Assembly: GCA_018873245.2 (NCBI GenBank)
Contig: JAEMBT020000007.1
Coordinates: forward strand, 8,687,129-8,751,128
Direction: 5' to 3'
DNA: 64,000 nucleotides
From: Archegozetes longisetosus
Lineage: Eukaryota; Arthropoda; Arachnida; Sarcoptiformes; Trhypochthoniidae
This document shows positions 49,759-62,240 of this stretch, in pieces (position 1 is the stretch's first letter; each line of letters opens with the position of its first letter). A model generated the notes under the pieces. It worked only from the letters and a program-made list of their open reading frames with translations, was not told the DNA's origin and did no database searches. The position numbers and the translations under genes are program-made.

Positions 49759-51324
49759 ATGTCGGTGGCTTTCATTCCTCAGCAAAAAAATCGCGGAACA
49801 CCGAATGCGCAGCAGATACAAAAGGTTTGAATTCATATCAATTCAATTATGACTGAATTTAATTCAACCAAATTTCCATTAAATCAATGAACGTCTTGTT
49901 AGATGCTGGACGAAAATACGCATTTGATTCAATGCATTGTCGACTATCAAAACAAAGGCAAAGGCAATGAATGTCTTCAATATCAGACAGCACTGCACAG
50001 AAATTTGGTTTATTTGGCATCAATAGCAGAAACCAATCCAAATATATCTGCATTACTACCACCACCACAAAGTTTTATACCGACCACAACAGGTATGACC
50101 AGTCCTTCGGTGTCACCATCGATGACAGGGTCCCAATCGATGCCAAGCAGTTCACCAATGCAAATGCCATCACATTCACAACATCTTCAGTCACCACAAC
50201 CACAGCAACCAATAGGCCCTCCATCAGGACCACAACACCCGCCATCACAACAAAGCTCTCCCTCAATAACTCCGCCCTCGCTCTCGACCGACAGTCGTAT
50301 AACTCCTCCTAATCAGAATCAATCGACTTCTAACCCAAACGAGAACTTCATCGATGGCCCACAACGTCCTCCCTCTCAGTCACCATTATCTCAATCTCAA
50401 CCACAACCACAACAGCAGTCATCACAACCTCCGCCTCCACTTCAGTCCCAGTCAGGACCACAACCGCCACAAACACCAGCTCAACAACAAATGCCACCAA
50501 ATTCTTCACAACCACAACACCAACAAATGGCACAACAGCCGCCATACTCTCGTTCGATGACTGGCACACATGTCGGTCCACCACCGCCGACCTCAGGCCA
50601 GAACCAGTACCAAATGATGCCTCCGCCACCTCCTCCACCGCCTCCTGTGTCTCAATACGGACCACAATCACAATCGAATGCATACAATTATGGATCGCAA
50701 GCGCCACAATTTAATCAGAACTATGGCCAACAATCGAACGCTGGATTTCCGTACAATTATCCTTCTCAAGGCAGTGGTCCTCCGGGGCCGCCTCCACCAC
50801 AGTCTGGACAACCTGGTGGTTATCCGCCACAATCTTCGAGTCAATATACAGGATTTCAAGGATACCCAGCAGGTGTCCAATCAGGTCCTCCACCACCACA
50901 ACAGCAGCAACAATGGTATCCCCAATCAGGTCCTGCTGTATCTCAAGGCACTCCATACCCGACCCCTTCAGGACCGCATACGCCACACGCACCACACTCT
51001 GGAGCACCTCCTCCTCCACCGCCACAATCATATTCTGGTTATTCAAATCCCAGTTATAATCAAAGCCCTCAATACTCGCAACCAAATTATGGCAACAATT
51101 ACGGCCCACCGTCAGGACCACCACAACCACAAAATGGCGGATATGGAGCGCAGCCAAATGCGGGTCAGCACTCGAATGTGGGACCTCCACCGCCATCGCC
51201 TCAACAGAGACCAAACTATGGCCAGCAGGCTTACGGGCACTATTCACCGCGACCACAAATGGGTGGCTATTATGAACAGTCAAATCAGGGCTATGCTGCT
51301 GGATATCCACCACAACCTCAATAA
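49759..51324 (+). CDS. SS18: SS18 (SYT) homologue, BAF complex subunit
   Basis: Exon 1 is 49759-49824 (22 codons, MSVAFIPQQKN) and exon 2 is 49903-51324, joined in phase 0 across a 78-bp intron; 495 aa. The SNH domain covers about residues 15-75: QIQKMLDENTHLIQCIVDYQ, NKGKGNECLQYQ and LHRNLVYLASIAETN, a near match to vertebrate SS18 and SS18L1. The rest is a long Gln/Pro/Gly/Tyr/Ser-rich (QPGY) region with poly-Pro runs, ending YAAGYPPQPQ, as in the family. SS18 joins BRG1/BRM-type SWI/SNF complexes through the SNH domain, and the QPGY region drives condensate formation and transcription activation. The stop codon overlaps an AATAAA, and another follows at about 51572. Confidence 0.96.
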
Positions 51325-51949
51325 AAAAAACTTATTTATTTACTTATTTTTGTTCAGTTTATACTTATTTATATGGCATCATATATATTGTACTAATTTA
51401 GGTGATTTAGGTTTTTATTTTTGTTTACACCATGGTTAACGTGATATTGGTTTATGTCTTCACTATTATTGTGATCTATATCAATTCAAATTTATTATTT
51501 TGCATTTTACTCAGACTAAATAGTAGCTTCTCTGTCGAGTTTATGTAATTTTAGAACCTAACTATTCCGTCAATAAAGTTGCTTTTTGTCGTTAACATAT
51601 CTGTTCATTTGAGAAATCGTTTTTATGTTCAAATTATTTCAAACTTTTCAATTAGAACTATTACTTTGTTTAATGAAGGAGTCGTAGGTTTGGAAAAGTC
51701 ATCAATTCAATTGAATAGTTGAGGTCTAAAATAATTTTTCTGCCTGGTAGAAGTCGTATTGGTTAAAAGTAGTGACAAGTTGTAAACTTGGCTTAGCTAG
51801 ATATAAAAGGAATAATAGAAGGGTCAGTCAATATTAAAATGTAAGTGTAATAATTGGTAATCGAGTGAGAAATGGCTCAAACTAAAAATATTTTCTTGCT
51901 TATAGTTAGAAAAGGTTAGAAAAGTTAGAAACCAAGAATAAAAAAAGTT
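51325..51949. other. Spacer between SS18 and U6
   Basis: Holds the SS18 3' UTR and the 3' flank of the U6 gene. Nothing else is recognised. Confidence 0.6.
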
Positions 51950-51999
51950 AAAAATTTGGAACGCTTCACGATTTTGCGTGTCATCCTTGCGCAGGGGCC

Positions 52000-52039
<40 letters not shown>

Positions 52040-52055
52040 CCCGCCGACACGGGAC
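51950..52055 (-). ncRNA. U6: U6 spliceosomal snRNA
   Basis: The minus strand reads a 5' stem-loop (GTCCCGTGTCGGCGGGAC), then CATATACTAAAATTGGAACG, ATACAGAGAAGATTAGCATG and GGATGACACGCAAAATCG, ending in a T5 Pol III terminator at 51950-51954. This includes the invariant ACAGAGA box that pairs with the 5' splice site, the AGC triad region and the U2-pairing segments. Length of about 105 nt is normal. A correctly spaced TATA box upstream argues that this is a functional gene and not a retro-copy. It lies antisense in the spacer between SS18 and PABPN1. Missing gene_symbol conventions aside, identity is certain from near-universal core sequence. Confidence 0.97.
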
Positions 52056-52077
52056 AATATCACTAGTATATCTTTCC

Positions 52078-52084
52078 TTATATA
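52078..52084 (-). promoter_or_regulatory. TATA box of the U6 gene
   Basis: TATATAA at about -29 to -23 from the U6 start, the expected place for a Pol III type 3 snRNA promoter. The PSE should lie about 25-30 bp further upstream, but I could not identify it with confidence. Confidence 0.75.
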
Positions 52085-52599
52085 CCCCTCACGAGCTAGT
52101 CAATTCTTTTGTTACAGCTTGTAACTTTTGCAAACTTTTTTCAATCTTACTCTGTATCACCGCAATTAATTACCATTCTGTACACTAAATGCCTTTATGT
52201 GTACTTTTCTCTACGATCTAGCTACATTTAAGTTTGCAAGATACTTTTAATTAAATTAAAAATCTTTAATTTTAATCACAGTTTCAGTAGAGCTCGAGTA
52301 CAATTATGAATAGATTTTTGTAGAAATATAACTAGCATAAGCGCTTATTATGAGTACAGAATAAATAAGTCATTGGTTAGAGTGTTGCTCAATAAATAGA
52401 GGCGTCATCTGAATAGAGTCAGTGTCCAATAGTATTGAATAAAAATTGAATGCCTTTCAATGCCTTTTGTGTGTCTAATGATTGCCGTAAACTCTGCACC
52501 CAAACGAATCCCAAAACAACGTGTCTTTCATTCGTTTTATTATTGTTTATACTAATTGTGGAGAATAGAAGTCTTAACTAATTGATAGGAAGCCGAATA

Positions 52600-54348
52600 A
52601 TGTCTGATTTGAACTTGGATTCAGTGGAATTAGAACGTGAAGACTCGACTCAAGAGAACGGAGGCCACGAGTCGAGCGCTGGTTTAGCCGATGAAGAATC
52701 ACTTAATGACAGTGGGCTGAACGAACAAACTAATCAAATGAATCATGTCATTGACTCGACTGAAGATCCAGAACTGGAGGCCATTAAAGCGAGAGTTAGA
52801 GAAATGGAAGAGGAGGCCGAAAAACTGAAACAAATGCAGGACGAGGTTGAGAAACAAATGAGTATTAGTCCACCAGGTATGTAGTAGTCTAGTAGTCAAG
52901 TTCCCGCAGCTTCTGGTCAGCTTACGGTCAGATTCTGTTAGCTTCCGGTGTCAGCTTGTGATCAGATTTCAGTAACTTCCGGTCAGCTTATTGTCAATTT
53001 CCGGCATCTTGTGGTCAGCCTCTAATCAATGACTATGGTCACAATGCCACCAGATAGTGACCTCTATTTTAGTGTTAGTTGTTCTGATTATGATCTCGAT
53101 TCGCCTGAGTTACTTCACTGTCTGCATTCTTGCATTTGGCTCAGACCTGACAACTTCTATTTTGATGTATAGTAAAGAAGCGAATACTTCAATACTTAAC
53201 GTTACTTACCGTTAGTTTAAATGTGAGTCGGTGTTAGACCTGTACCGAATGCAATGTTGAAAGTTAACCTGTTCACAATTGTCACATGAATTCACAGCAG
53301 CTATTAAGAGTAGGCACTTTTTTCGTAGTATTTGGAGATTGGGTTTAGATCATTTAATCAAATGATAATTGAATGTCATTCAGTTTTTTACTGATTTGAA
53401 ACTTTTTATGTCCCTAAAAGCGAGCACTACTGGAATGTCTCTCGAAGAGAAAATGGAAGTGGACGCCAGATCTGTATATGTTGGAAATGTAATTATCTTC
53501 AGTTTATTTATTTAATCTAATATTTATTTCTAATGATGAGAGCTAATTCAAAAGCACATGTTAGACTTCTGAAAAGTCTTGATGATATTTTTAATAACTG
53601 ATAATTTATCAATAATTTATATCAATTCATACTTTACTTTCTAATCATCAAAGTTATAATTAGCTTAATTTTGTTTTCAACTAAAGGTTGACTATTCAGC
53701 CACTGCTGACGACTTGGAGAGACATTTTCATGGATGTGGTTCTGTTAATAGAGTGACCATTCTTTGTGATAAATATACCGGACATCCGAAAGGGTCAGTC
53801 ATCTCTATTATAACCTCCAACTCAAACAGCTTTAGTTCTCAAACAAATTTGTTTATTGTGCAATAGATTCGCTTATATAGAGTTTGCTGATAAGGATTCT
53901 GTTGAGACGGCGACAGCACTCGACGAGTCATTATTTAAAGGAAGACAAATTCGAGTATGTATTGAATAATCTTTTTATTCAACCGAATATGTAATAAATA
54001 TATTAAATTTTAATAAAGTTATGAGTGTACAAAGAGCTGAAAAACAGTCTGGTAAAACTAAATACTTATTATTAATAATAATATTAATCTAAAATAGGTC
54101 AGCGCAAAAAGAACCAATCGTCCAGGAATTAGCACAACTAACCGTCCACCAAGAGGTGGACGTGGACCACGACGAGGAGCTTACATGGGACGAAGTGCTC
54201 CGTGGTTCGGAGGTCGACCCTTTAGAAGACCTTATGGGTAAAACATTTTTATTAGTATTTATTTTGTTGGACTTGAAAAAATATTTACTTATTATTGATG
54301 GTTGTAAACAGTCGTCGCGGTGGATGGTTTGGATATAGTCCCTATTGA
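52600..54348 (+). CDS. PABPN1: PABPN1, nuclear poly(A)-binding protein
   Basis: Six exons: 52600-52876, 53421-53488, 53687-53793, 53867-53954, 54098-54237 and 54312-54348. Every intron is GT-AG and the phases agree; the product is 238 aa. Order: an acidic N-terminus, a coiled coil at about 60-90 ([20 protein letters not shown]), then EKQMSISPP. The single RRM follows ([52 protein letters not shown]), then [10 protein letters not shown] and an Arg/Gly-rich tail ending WFGYSPY. PABPN1 binds nascent poly(A), stimulates poly(A) polymerase and sets tail length; the coiled coil contacts the polymerase. The human poly-Ala and Gly-rich N-terminus is absent, as is usual in invertebrates. The ATG at 52600 follows an in-frame non-ATG stretch. 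Confidence 0.96.
52903..53020. repeat. Degenerate tandem repeat in PABPN1 intron 1
   Basis: Five to seven loose copies of a unit of about 15-20 bp with cores such as CTTCCGGTCAGCTT and TTCTGGTCAGCTT. Confidence 0.6.
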
Positions 54349-54885
54349 AACCCATTTTGGTACAGTATTTTAATATTGTCAATTTTTTGAGTCATCCGAC
54401 GGTAAAACGAATCATCTCAACCAATCACTTCTCATAAATCCATTATGTCCTTTCACTAATGGTCCAAAATCCCCTTCACATCTGATGCACAGAGTGGACA
54501 ACCTATCATAGATATGTCAAAACAATTATAGAAAAAAGGAAAAAAGTCTTAAATTTTTATTCAAAAAAGAACAAAATATGTAAAAAATATGATCAGAAAA
54601 ATATGTAAATGATGAAAAAAATAATGAAAAAATGTGAAAAAAATAATTGTAAAATAATTAGAAACCACTACTGCATCAGTTTGTAGGGGAAGAGAGGCTT
54701 CTTTTTTATTTTTTGCAGGTCAGTAAAGGTCATGTCAAACAAGTAAAGGTTCTGCACATCATTGATCTACTGATAATACATGAGCAGCAACTTTGTTGCT
54801 TACCGTTTAAATAAGTTATGTATATATCAGTGAATATATACATATAAATAATGAATGAATGTTTGCTTTAATCGACAATAAAATA
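54349..54885. other. Convergent spacer PABPN1/OSGIN
   Basis: 3' UTRs of both genes lie here. An A-rich stretch at 54530-54660 is the only notable feature. Confidence 0.6.
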
Positions 54886-56274
54886 TTAGCATAAAAATGA
54901 GTCGAAAGTCTTTTGTTTCCAAATATGATTGGTGATGGCAAGTGCTCCTCCCTGTACGAAACGCACAAAGTTGTCGCCAACTATTGGTCCCATTGCGAAA
55001 AGTCCGGGTGAGACCAGACTCTCGTGAGTAAGCGAGTTGATGCTTATTGGGTTCGAGCGCGGACTAATTGCCTCATTGGCCTTTATTCCAAGATTTCTTA
55101 ACAGGCTTTTCGGCTTAATAAACTCGAGGTCAGGTTTCATACCGATCAATACGAGGACATAAGAGACTTTTATATTAATACAAGTGGTTAGTTGCGTGTC
55201 GTCGGCTCCGATCAAATTGATCAAAACTACTTCTTTATTGTCTTTAATCTCCTTAACACAGTGCATGGCTAATGGTTCGTAACCGTTGTTTGGCAGTGAT
55301 TTTCCTTTCATTTTAGAGTGAACTTTGTGGTATTCGGGATACATGTTTTCGGGTAATTGATTGAACACTAATGCTGGGTCTTCAGGGTGACGGCGAAATG
55401 CATGAATCGTTGGAATCCTCTTGAATCGAGTGGCAATGACTGCATCGGCAGCACTCAGTCCCGCACCCACTATTAAGATGGGATCTGAAGCTTGGGTTAG
55501 TTTTTCTTCAGATAATAAGTATTCGAGTTGATTGAGTGAATGCAACACAAATGGAAGATTTTCTCCGGGAACTCCTAAACGATTTGGTCGATTGGAATTA
55601 CCAGTGGCTAGGACCACTCTAGGACTGATATATTTGAAATGACCGCGTTTAGAATTGAACCCTTCGACTTCATATTTTTGTATCTGATCATTGAATCTCA
55701 ACGAAGTAACAGTACTAAAGTTGTCGAAATACTTGGATAGTCCTTGGAACTTAACATAGTCCCTATAATAATTGGCTACTGTTGAAAGGCTAACTCTGCT
55801 CTCTCTTCTCAGTTCACTGCACCAGTTCCTTATGTCCATATTCGGCAGTTGCATCCAAGAGCCTAAACTAATAGTAAGAATCTCTTTGCAGTCGTCCATC
55901 TTATGCCAGGCGCCTCCAGGCATACCATTCCCGATCACCACGTGATCTATAACTTTGTCCGAATAATACTTCCACTCAAGTGTCGATGGATTTTCAACAC
56001 CAAAGTCTGCTTCTGGATGTTGCAGTTGATCGAACAAGAGTGAAACTCGATTCACTGATCGGCCTTCGAGGCCCTCGCTTAAATATTCCAAATCTTGTTC
56101 GACTAATGATAAGTTAATAACGCTTTGATCAGTAAGTCTTTCGTGTAAAAATTCATTGGGATGTGGTTGAAATGGTCTATAATAAGGCCAATTTCCGGCC
56201 AACATATAACTTAATGTGATCGCTGACGGACCGTTCCCTATAATAACTACTTCTTTACTGATAGGAGAAACCAT
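54886..56274 (-). CDS. OSGIN1: OSGIN-family flavin monooxygenase-like protein
   Basis: Single-exon ORF, 462 aa. The FAD-binding glycine motif is at the N-terminus (VVIIGNGPSAITLSYMLAG). Family blocks follow: SLVEQDLEYLSEGLEGRS, HPEADFG, GNGMPGGAWHKM, LTISLGSWMQLP and ALATG-like VVLATGNSNRP. A second dinucleotide motif is ILIVGAGLSAADAVI, then HAFRRHPEDPALVFNQLP and MYPEYHKVHSKM. The end reads GLFAMGPIVGDNFVRFVQGG. These match OSGIN1/OSGIN2 (oxidative stress-induced growth inhibitors) along the whole length. The family is a flavoprotein group linked to oxidative-stress response, growth control and p53/mitochondrial effects in vertebrates; the enzymatic reaction is not well defined. OSGIN1 and OSGIN2 cannot be told apart here because invertebrates commonly carry one pre-duplication gene. 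Confidence 0.94.
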   Translation of the reverse strand: MVSPISKEVVIIGNGPSAITLSYMLAGNWPYYRPFQPHPNEFLHERLTDQSVINLSLVEQDLEYLSEGLEGRSVNRVSLLFDQLQHPEADFGVENPSTLEWKYYSDKVIDHVVIGNGMPGGAWHKMDDCKEILTISLGSWMQLPNMDIRNWCSELRRESRVSLSTVANYYRDYVKFQGLSKYFDNFSTVTSLRFNDQIQKYEVEGFNSKRGHFKYISPRVVLATGNSNRPNRLGVPGENLPFVLHSLNQLEYLLSEEKLTQASDPILIVGAGLSAADAVIATRFKRIPTIHAFRRHPEDPALVFNQLPENMYPEYHKVHSKMKGKSLPNNGYEPLAMHCVKEIKDNKEVVLINLIGADDTQLTTCINIKVSYVLVLIGMKPDLEFIKPKSLLRNLGIKANEAISPRSNPISINSLTHESLVSPGLFAMGPIVGDNFVRFVQGGALAITNHIWKQKTFDSFLC

Positions 56275-59200
56275 TGTTTCCGAAGACTAGATGACTGTAA
56301 AATATGGCACAACAGGAGTGTTACAATAGAAGGCGATTAAAATTGATTTCCTCGACGTTCGATAAGTTGCCAAATGACATAATGTTCGATATTGCTGGAG
56401 GAAAGAGAACTTCTACCTGAAACAATATTAAAGTTTATTCAAATGTTAACTCCATACTAATGCTTCTTTTAATCATTAATTAAAGCTCGCACGCATTCTA
56501 AGTTTCACATGAATTACGAAATTTTTATTACACTCTCAATGATTCAAGACTTTTACTTTGAAATAATGACTTGATATTTTTTTAATATTGCAATTACTTT
56601 TTCGTCAATTCAGCAAAAGAGAAGAACTTTTTATTAAAAGAAATTTCTAAGCTTTCAACTAACTAATATACGGAATTATAGAATTTCATTGATTTTAGAG
56701 TCAAGATCAGGCCTAAGGCATAAATCAGTAAAACTCAAGGCCTATATTAGACTAAGAAATCTGAAAGTAAAAAATAACTTCTATAAAACTCATCATTTAA
56801 TTACGTTTTACAAAATTTTTTAATTATGAAAATAAATTCAATCGTTAGATTTTCATCGGATAAGTTCTGAAACTTTTGGAAACATTTGACTTCCTGAAGG
56901 AACAGATAAACGAAGTTTCAAAAGATCGAAACCTAGTTCAATATTGAATATTCAAAAGTTTTTACCTTTAAAATTAATAAATCGATTAATTTATCATTTT
57001 TGGAAAAATTTACCAAATGTAATGACTTGAGACTAATTTTGCATCACATTTTGAAACATCAGTTTAGTCATTGACAGAAAAAATAACTCAGTTTTAGTAC
57101 AAGTCGTAAGAATGTCAGTTGAGATAAGTTTGGAATTCAAAAAGTTTTTACATAACTTAAACGTAATATAGAGATAAGAATATGACTTGACTTTAAATTG
57201 AATGTTGACTTATTTGCATAAAACCTCCGTAGAATGGTTCGTGACTGTTGTCAGACACGGAAAACATGTTAAAGAAGAGGAATTGTTTATTTATGGCACA
57301 CATTAACTACAGACACACAAGTGGGTAATCCTATTTTCGACACAAACTCGTTAATTTATTTACATCTCTTCAAACTCGAACTTTCACCTAAATGAATGTG
57401 CGAAATATGAGTGAGAGGCTCAGATCCAACTTGTTTTACAACTAGTTACATTCCAATCAACTTTCCAAATGTCCACAATTTCATCATCATTCATTTGAAG
57501 TAAAATCACGTGAAACCGTTTATGAACTTTTTATGGTAACAAACTATTACGTAATAATAGAGAATGAAAATTGTCATCAAATTTCGTCATAATCGCTGAT
57601 AAAAATGGTATGAATTCTAGAGAAAAAACGTGTCTATTCATCGTTGCTCCCATAGGATTATTAGTATTAATGAAAGATTCAAATTGTTTAGAACAGAATT
57701 ACAACGAAAAAGAATGGAAACAAAAGCATAAAAACGTTTGATATTTAAAGATCTTGCTAGGAGAAGCAGTTGCGATAAATCAAATTAGAATCCTTGAAAA
57801 TCAATTAGTAGTAAAACGTTAAAGTTATGGAAACTTATATAGAAATTATCGAGTATTGTGTGTCTCACATCCAAAACTATAATTAGATTCTGATTCCAAG
57901 TTAATTATTCTCGAAAAACCGACGACTAATCAATCAGACTTCGAACGTTTAGTACATTTAAAACGATTGAGTGAGTCATGAGAAGCGCTAACCTTTAAAT
58001 ACCTTAAAACAAGTAAAGGTTTATTGATTTTCGTGATCCTAACCTTCACACCAATACATGAAATAAGTTAAGAAACTAATCAATTCTTACCTAAGTAGAA
58101 GACTTGATAATTAGTTGACCAGTAATAAGACGAATTAGTGTTAAAAAATAATTACACAGATATAAACTGAAACAAACTATTAGAGGATTAGAAGGAAAAT
58201 GCAATTGAGTAAACGTTTGCAATTTTCAGTAGAATCTATTCAAACGATTTGTGGATCGTCTGCACCGGCGCTTAACACATGAAGCACATCATGATAAAAT
58301 AGCCTACAATTACTCATTTTTCTGCTCTTCTACCAATTGTTCCACTATTTATACAACTGAAATCACTTATAAAGTTGACGAAAACAAGTCCAACTATTTT
58401 CACTTAAGATCTTAGTGAAATAAACAGGCATCGATGGCAAAACAAATACTTGAACTTATTGAAAAGCACTTATGTAATAAAGTTAGTGTTTGGGTTTAGG
58501 TTTAGTCACGGTATATTTGTACTAATTTATAAGCATTTCCAGAGCCACTGTAAAGGTAGTTATTGATGACGAGAGTTTTACTTTCTGTTATAGCAATTAT
58601 TCGACGATTCATTATATCAATGAGTATTATAATCGCATCTCTTTTATCGTTAGTCATTAATACTCTCACTGCATTCACTATTGTGACAATATTTCCACTA
58701 AACTCATTATTTAAATGCTTACTACCTCTACAATAACTCGATCATCAATTAAACTATTTTCAAACTATTATTTATGATTATTGCAGTTATTTATGACTAC
58801 TTTATGATAAATTCATATCTCATAACTATTGATGTGTACAGAGCATTTCAAAATAGTGGTCCACTTCATCTGTTAGTGTGTTTTAGATGAGTTTCAGTTA
58901 TTCTGTTATCTTCTTATCAGAGGTTAATTTTCACTGTCCTTATTAATAAAATATATAACTAATGATTTTCGAATGAGGTGTCAAATTGATCACAATGCCA
59001 ACTAAACTGTCGTTAAGGTAACAAAATGATCACTTTTAATTATCTTTTGTCCTACTAATCTTCAAACTGACCAAATTGTTGCACAGTTGCAGACTCGAGT
59101 CTCTGTGAAAACTAAAAAATGTGATCAATTTGCGATCAATAAGAGCTATATATGAGCAGACATTTGAAAATGATTAGTGAGTTATCGAAAGTATGACTTA

Positions 59201-60619
59201 ACTCGAAGGTCTGTAAATGTATATTCTGAAAAAGTAATTTATTTTCTTTAGTAATACATATTACAATTATAGGCAAATTTGCAGACATGCAAACGCTAAA
59301 CATGAGGCTGTATACATATATCTGATCAATCAATATAGATAATTATATCCAGTAAAGTGCAAGGTCTCTAGCTCAAGGTTCTATTGATTTTAAATTAGTT
59401 TGCATTTCATGTGACTCTTATCTCGTCTTTTCAGCAAATAGGTATAGATTGCCTCCAAAGTCGACTAATGAACGTTCTCTTTAAGATCTCTTTCTACAGT
59501 AAACAATCAGTTTGCAAACCTAACTTAATCTGCACTTCTTAATTTAATATAACACTAGATTTTCAACAGTTTTGTCGCCGTCAACTTAATCACGTCTACA
59601 GGGTCGGGAGTAAAGAAAAATAAGTTCAATTATGTACAAGTTGAGGTCTTATGCAGCTTTTATTCGATATGACTTATCAACCACAGAATGTTATCAGTTT
59701 CTACTATTAATAGTATCAAATTAAACCAATCATAATAACAAGATAGCATTGAAAACCACTTGAAATCGACCGATTTTCTGTACTTTCACGAAGTTTCATC
59801 TTTTCATTCTAGTATTTATGCCAAGTCTACGAGTGTATAAATCTTCATAACAAGTTTTATTTCCAATCGAACGAATAGATAAACTTTTTATTATCAAGTA
59901 AATTAATTGAATAGCTTAATGTCATGCTTGCGAAACTATTATAGTCATATTCTCCAGTCTCTTATGCAATCTTATGGTTATAAAACTGGAAAAATTTATC
60001 AAATTTATGTAAGCCTATCCAAACCATATATATAAGCAATTAATAAATGCTCTCTTTATTTATACTCTAATCAGAATTGAATCGAATAGAATTGAAGCTT
60101 GAAAATGATTTAATTTAGTAAAAATTGTACTCAATATTGTTTTTTAAATTACTTTCGATCGAGAATTTTCACTTAAGATATAGTTTGAACATTGATCGCG
60201 CGAAACTTTCGATAATTAGGTTATCTGGATAGTTAAAGAATATCTAAATTGAGTTCTTCAGTCAACATAAAATCAATATTTCTAGCAATTTCTTTCATTT
60301 GAGATAAAAGTGCAGATCATAGAGTATTTGGCAGTCTGTTGTAGAAAGCCAATTGTATGCTTTTAGCGGTGACCAATTTGAAGCAGAAAATAAACTTATG
60401 TAATAGTCGGTCATGTGTTTACTGCAAGCGCAACTCAACCCTTTTATTGTATTAATACAATTTATGTTTATCTCTTGAATAAAATTTAATTTTTATTAAA
60501 AAATATATTCCAATCTGTTACAACATAATATAATCAGAATAAATATTTTCTTATAAAACTTGGAAAGCTACTAAAATATAATTTGACTAATTTGTTACAT
60601 TTAGTTTATATTAAATGTA
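56275..60619. other. Long intergenic region
   Basis: About 4.3 kb of AT-rich DNA. No protein-like ORF, exon chain or RNA gene was identified on either strand. Confidence 0.55.
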
Positions 60620-61604
60620 TTACTGATTTCGTCCACTTCTCTCGTGTTCTTCATCTTTGAGCATATAAGCCGGCATGTAATATATCTCTCCGTTTCGAGA
60701 TTTGAATTTCAGTAGAGAATTTTGATTTGTATTCTTTGCCGATCCAATTGAAGTGTAACTATTTTAGGATATCATTTCAATCAATAAATAGAATAAAGAC
60801 AAATGAGTAAAGACCTCACCCCTGATCGTAAAGTGAACAATAAGGCACTTCCATATCACGCAGGAAAGCCCAGACCTGACTATAAGACCAACTAAGCAGA
60901 GGAGAAATTCTCATGAATTGAGGCCATCCCTCATCAGTTTGTTGGCATTGGTTCAATTTGACATTTTTCGGAAGATCACTAGATCTCGTGCCCATAAATA
61001 TAGCTTTGATGGGTGACTCACTTTTGAGCAATTCTAAAGCCAGCTTATAATTAGGACCAGGATATGACATGAGATTTAAGTTATATCTTCGAACTGTCAA
61101 TTCAACAAAATTCTCAAGTAATGCAAAAGTTTCTGGCATTTGTATATAAAACACGTTCAATTTATTGTTTGGATATTTATTAATGAAAACTGAATAAACG
61201 ATATGAAGTAAAGCCGTACAATCTTTGCCTCCATTAAAGCTAACACAAAGTTCTTCAGGTTTATATTCATTAAGACATTTGTTAATTAATGCGATGCTAC
61301 TTTTGACGTTTTCATGTTCTTCGCCATGTTGATATAAAATATGAATACTTTTCTGAGAATTTGGCGACAAAACATTGGTGAGAGCGTTAGCTGGAAGTAT
61401 AAAACGAAATATTGCTTCCGACCTGTTAATTACATCTTCGGTATTAGCGCTAAACGTTACTTGGAAGGCAGATTCTGCTCCCTCTATTCGACTAGTATTT
61501 ATCGTAATTTCGGGACATTCTTCGCTAGTTTTTGCGATAGCTGCACGCAAATCACTTTCATCACAGCTGATGTTCAAACGAGTTTTGTAACTATGGTCAT
61601 TCAT
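60620..61604 (-). CDS. FLAD1: FAD synthase (FLAD1-type PAPS-reductase domain)
   Basis: Two coding exons, 60820-61604 and 60620-60758, joined across a 61-bp intron; 307 aa. The PP-loop motif SFNGGKDCTALL is at residues about 122-133. It is followed by YIQMPETFALLENFV, AIFMGTRSSDLP, GWPQFMRISPLLSWSYSQVW and VPYCSLYDQG. Exon 2 completes GYTSIGSAKNTNQN and YMPAYMLKDEEHERSGR, matching the end of eukaryotic FAD synthases. The enzyme adenylates FMN with ATP to make FAD. The N-terminal molybdopterin-binding domain of vertebrate FLAD1 is absent; about 90 unassigned residues stand in its place. The ATG at 61604 lies 8 nt inside an exon whose acceptor (TTTTCCACAG) is at 61613, so at least one upstream exon exists, and upstream in-frame coding cannot be excluded. 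Confidence 0.93.
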
Positions 61605-61680
61605 TTCCAATTCTGTGGAAAATTGATAATTTTAGTCTACGAATAATTAATATTTAATTTAATTAATAAGCTATTGCTTT

Positions 61681-62240
61681 CAGGTGAAGAAATAGTAATC
61701 ATAGAACGGCGGGATATTTACATATCTTACTGTTCATTTACCTAGTGTCAAAGGTTTCTCATCATATATTATACTGAACTATTGAATTAAGTCATAACCA
61801 ATACTTACATAATTAACGACATCAAGACAGATGTTTTCATTTGACTGCAAAATCAAAAGAAAACCGTAAGAACAAAGCAAACTCGAGTAAAATAATCAGT
61901 TTTAATAGTGATTCAGGTTAAGAAAAATAATCACAATTACGGCGGGATATTTACATATCTTGCATGTCATTTGTCCCTATCAAGTGTCATCATTCATATA
62001 TTACACTAGCCGTTAAAATAGTTAAGTCAGTACTCACATTATTGAAGCACCAGAACAGACGCTTCCATTGATTTGACTGAAAATAAGACCAAACAATATC
62101 ACAATTGGAAAATCAAATCAACTAAATCAAAATTTAAATCAAATGGTTGCTCAGGTGAAGAAAAATAATCATAATTACGGCGGGATATTTACATATCTTA
62201 CATATCATTTGTCCCTATCAAGTGTCATCATTTGCAACTT
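61681..62240. repeat. Triplicated block of about 235 bp upstream of FLAD1
   Basis: Three tandem copies, marked by GGCGGGATATTTACATATCT at 61708, 61941 and 62179 (spacings 233 and 238 bp). Homology also covers TTTGTCCCTATCAAGTGTCA and CAGGTGAAGAAAAATAATCA in two or three copies. The copies have diverged by substitutions and small indels. Confidence 0.88.

Noticed and set aside
50348..51439. Several ORFs over SS18 on both strands
   Set aside because: Other-frame readings of the CAA/CCA-rich QPGY region. The SS18 frame explains the sequence.
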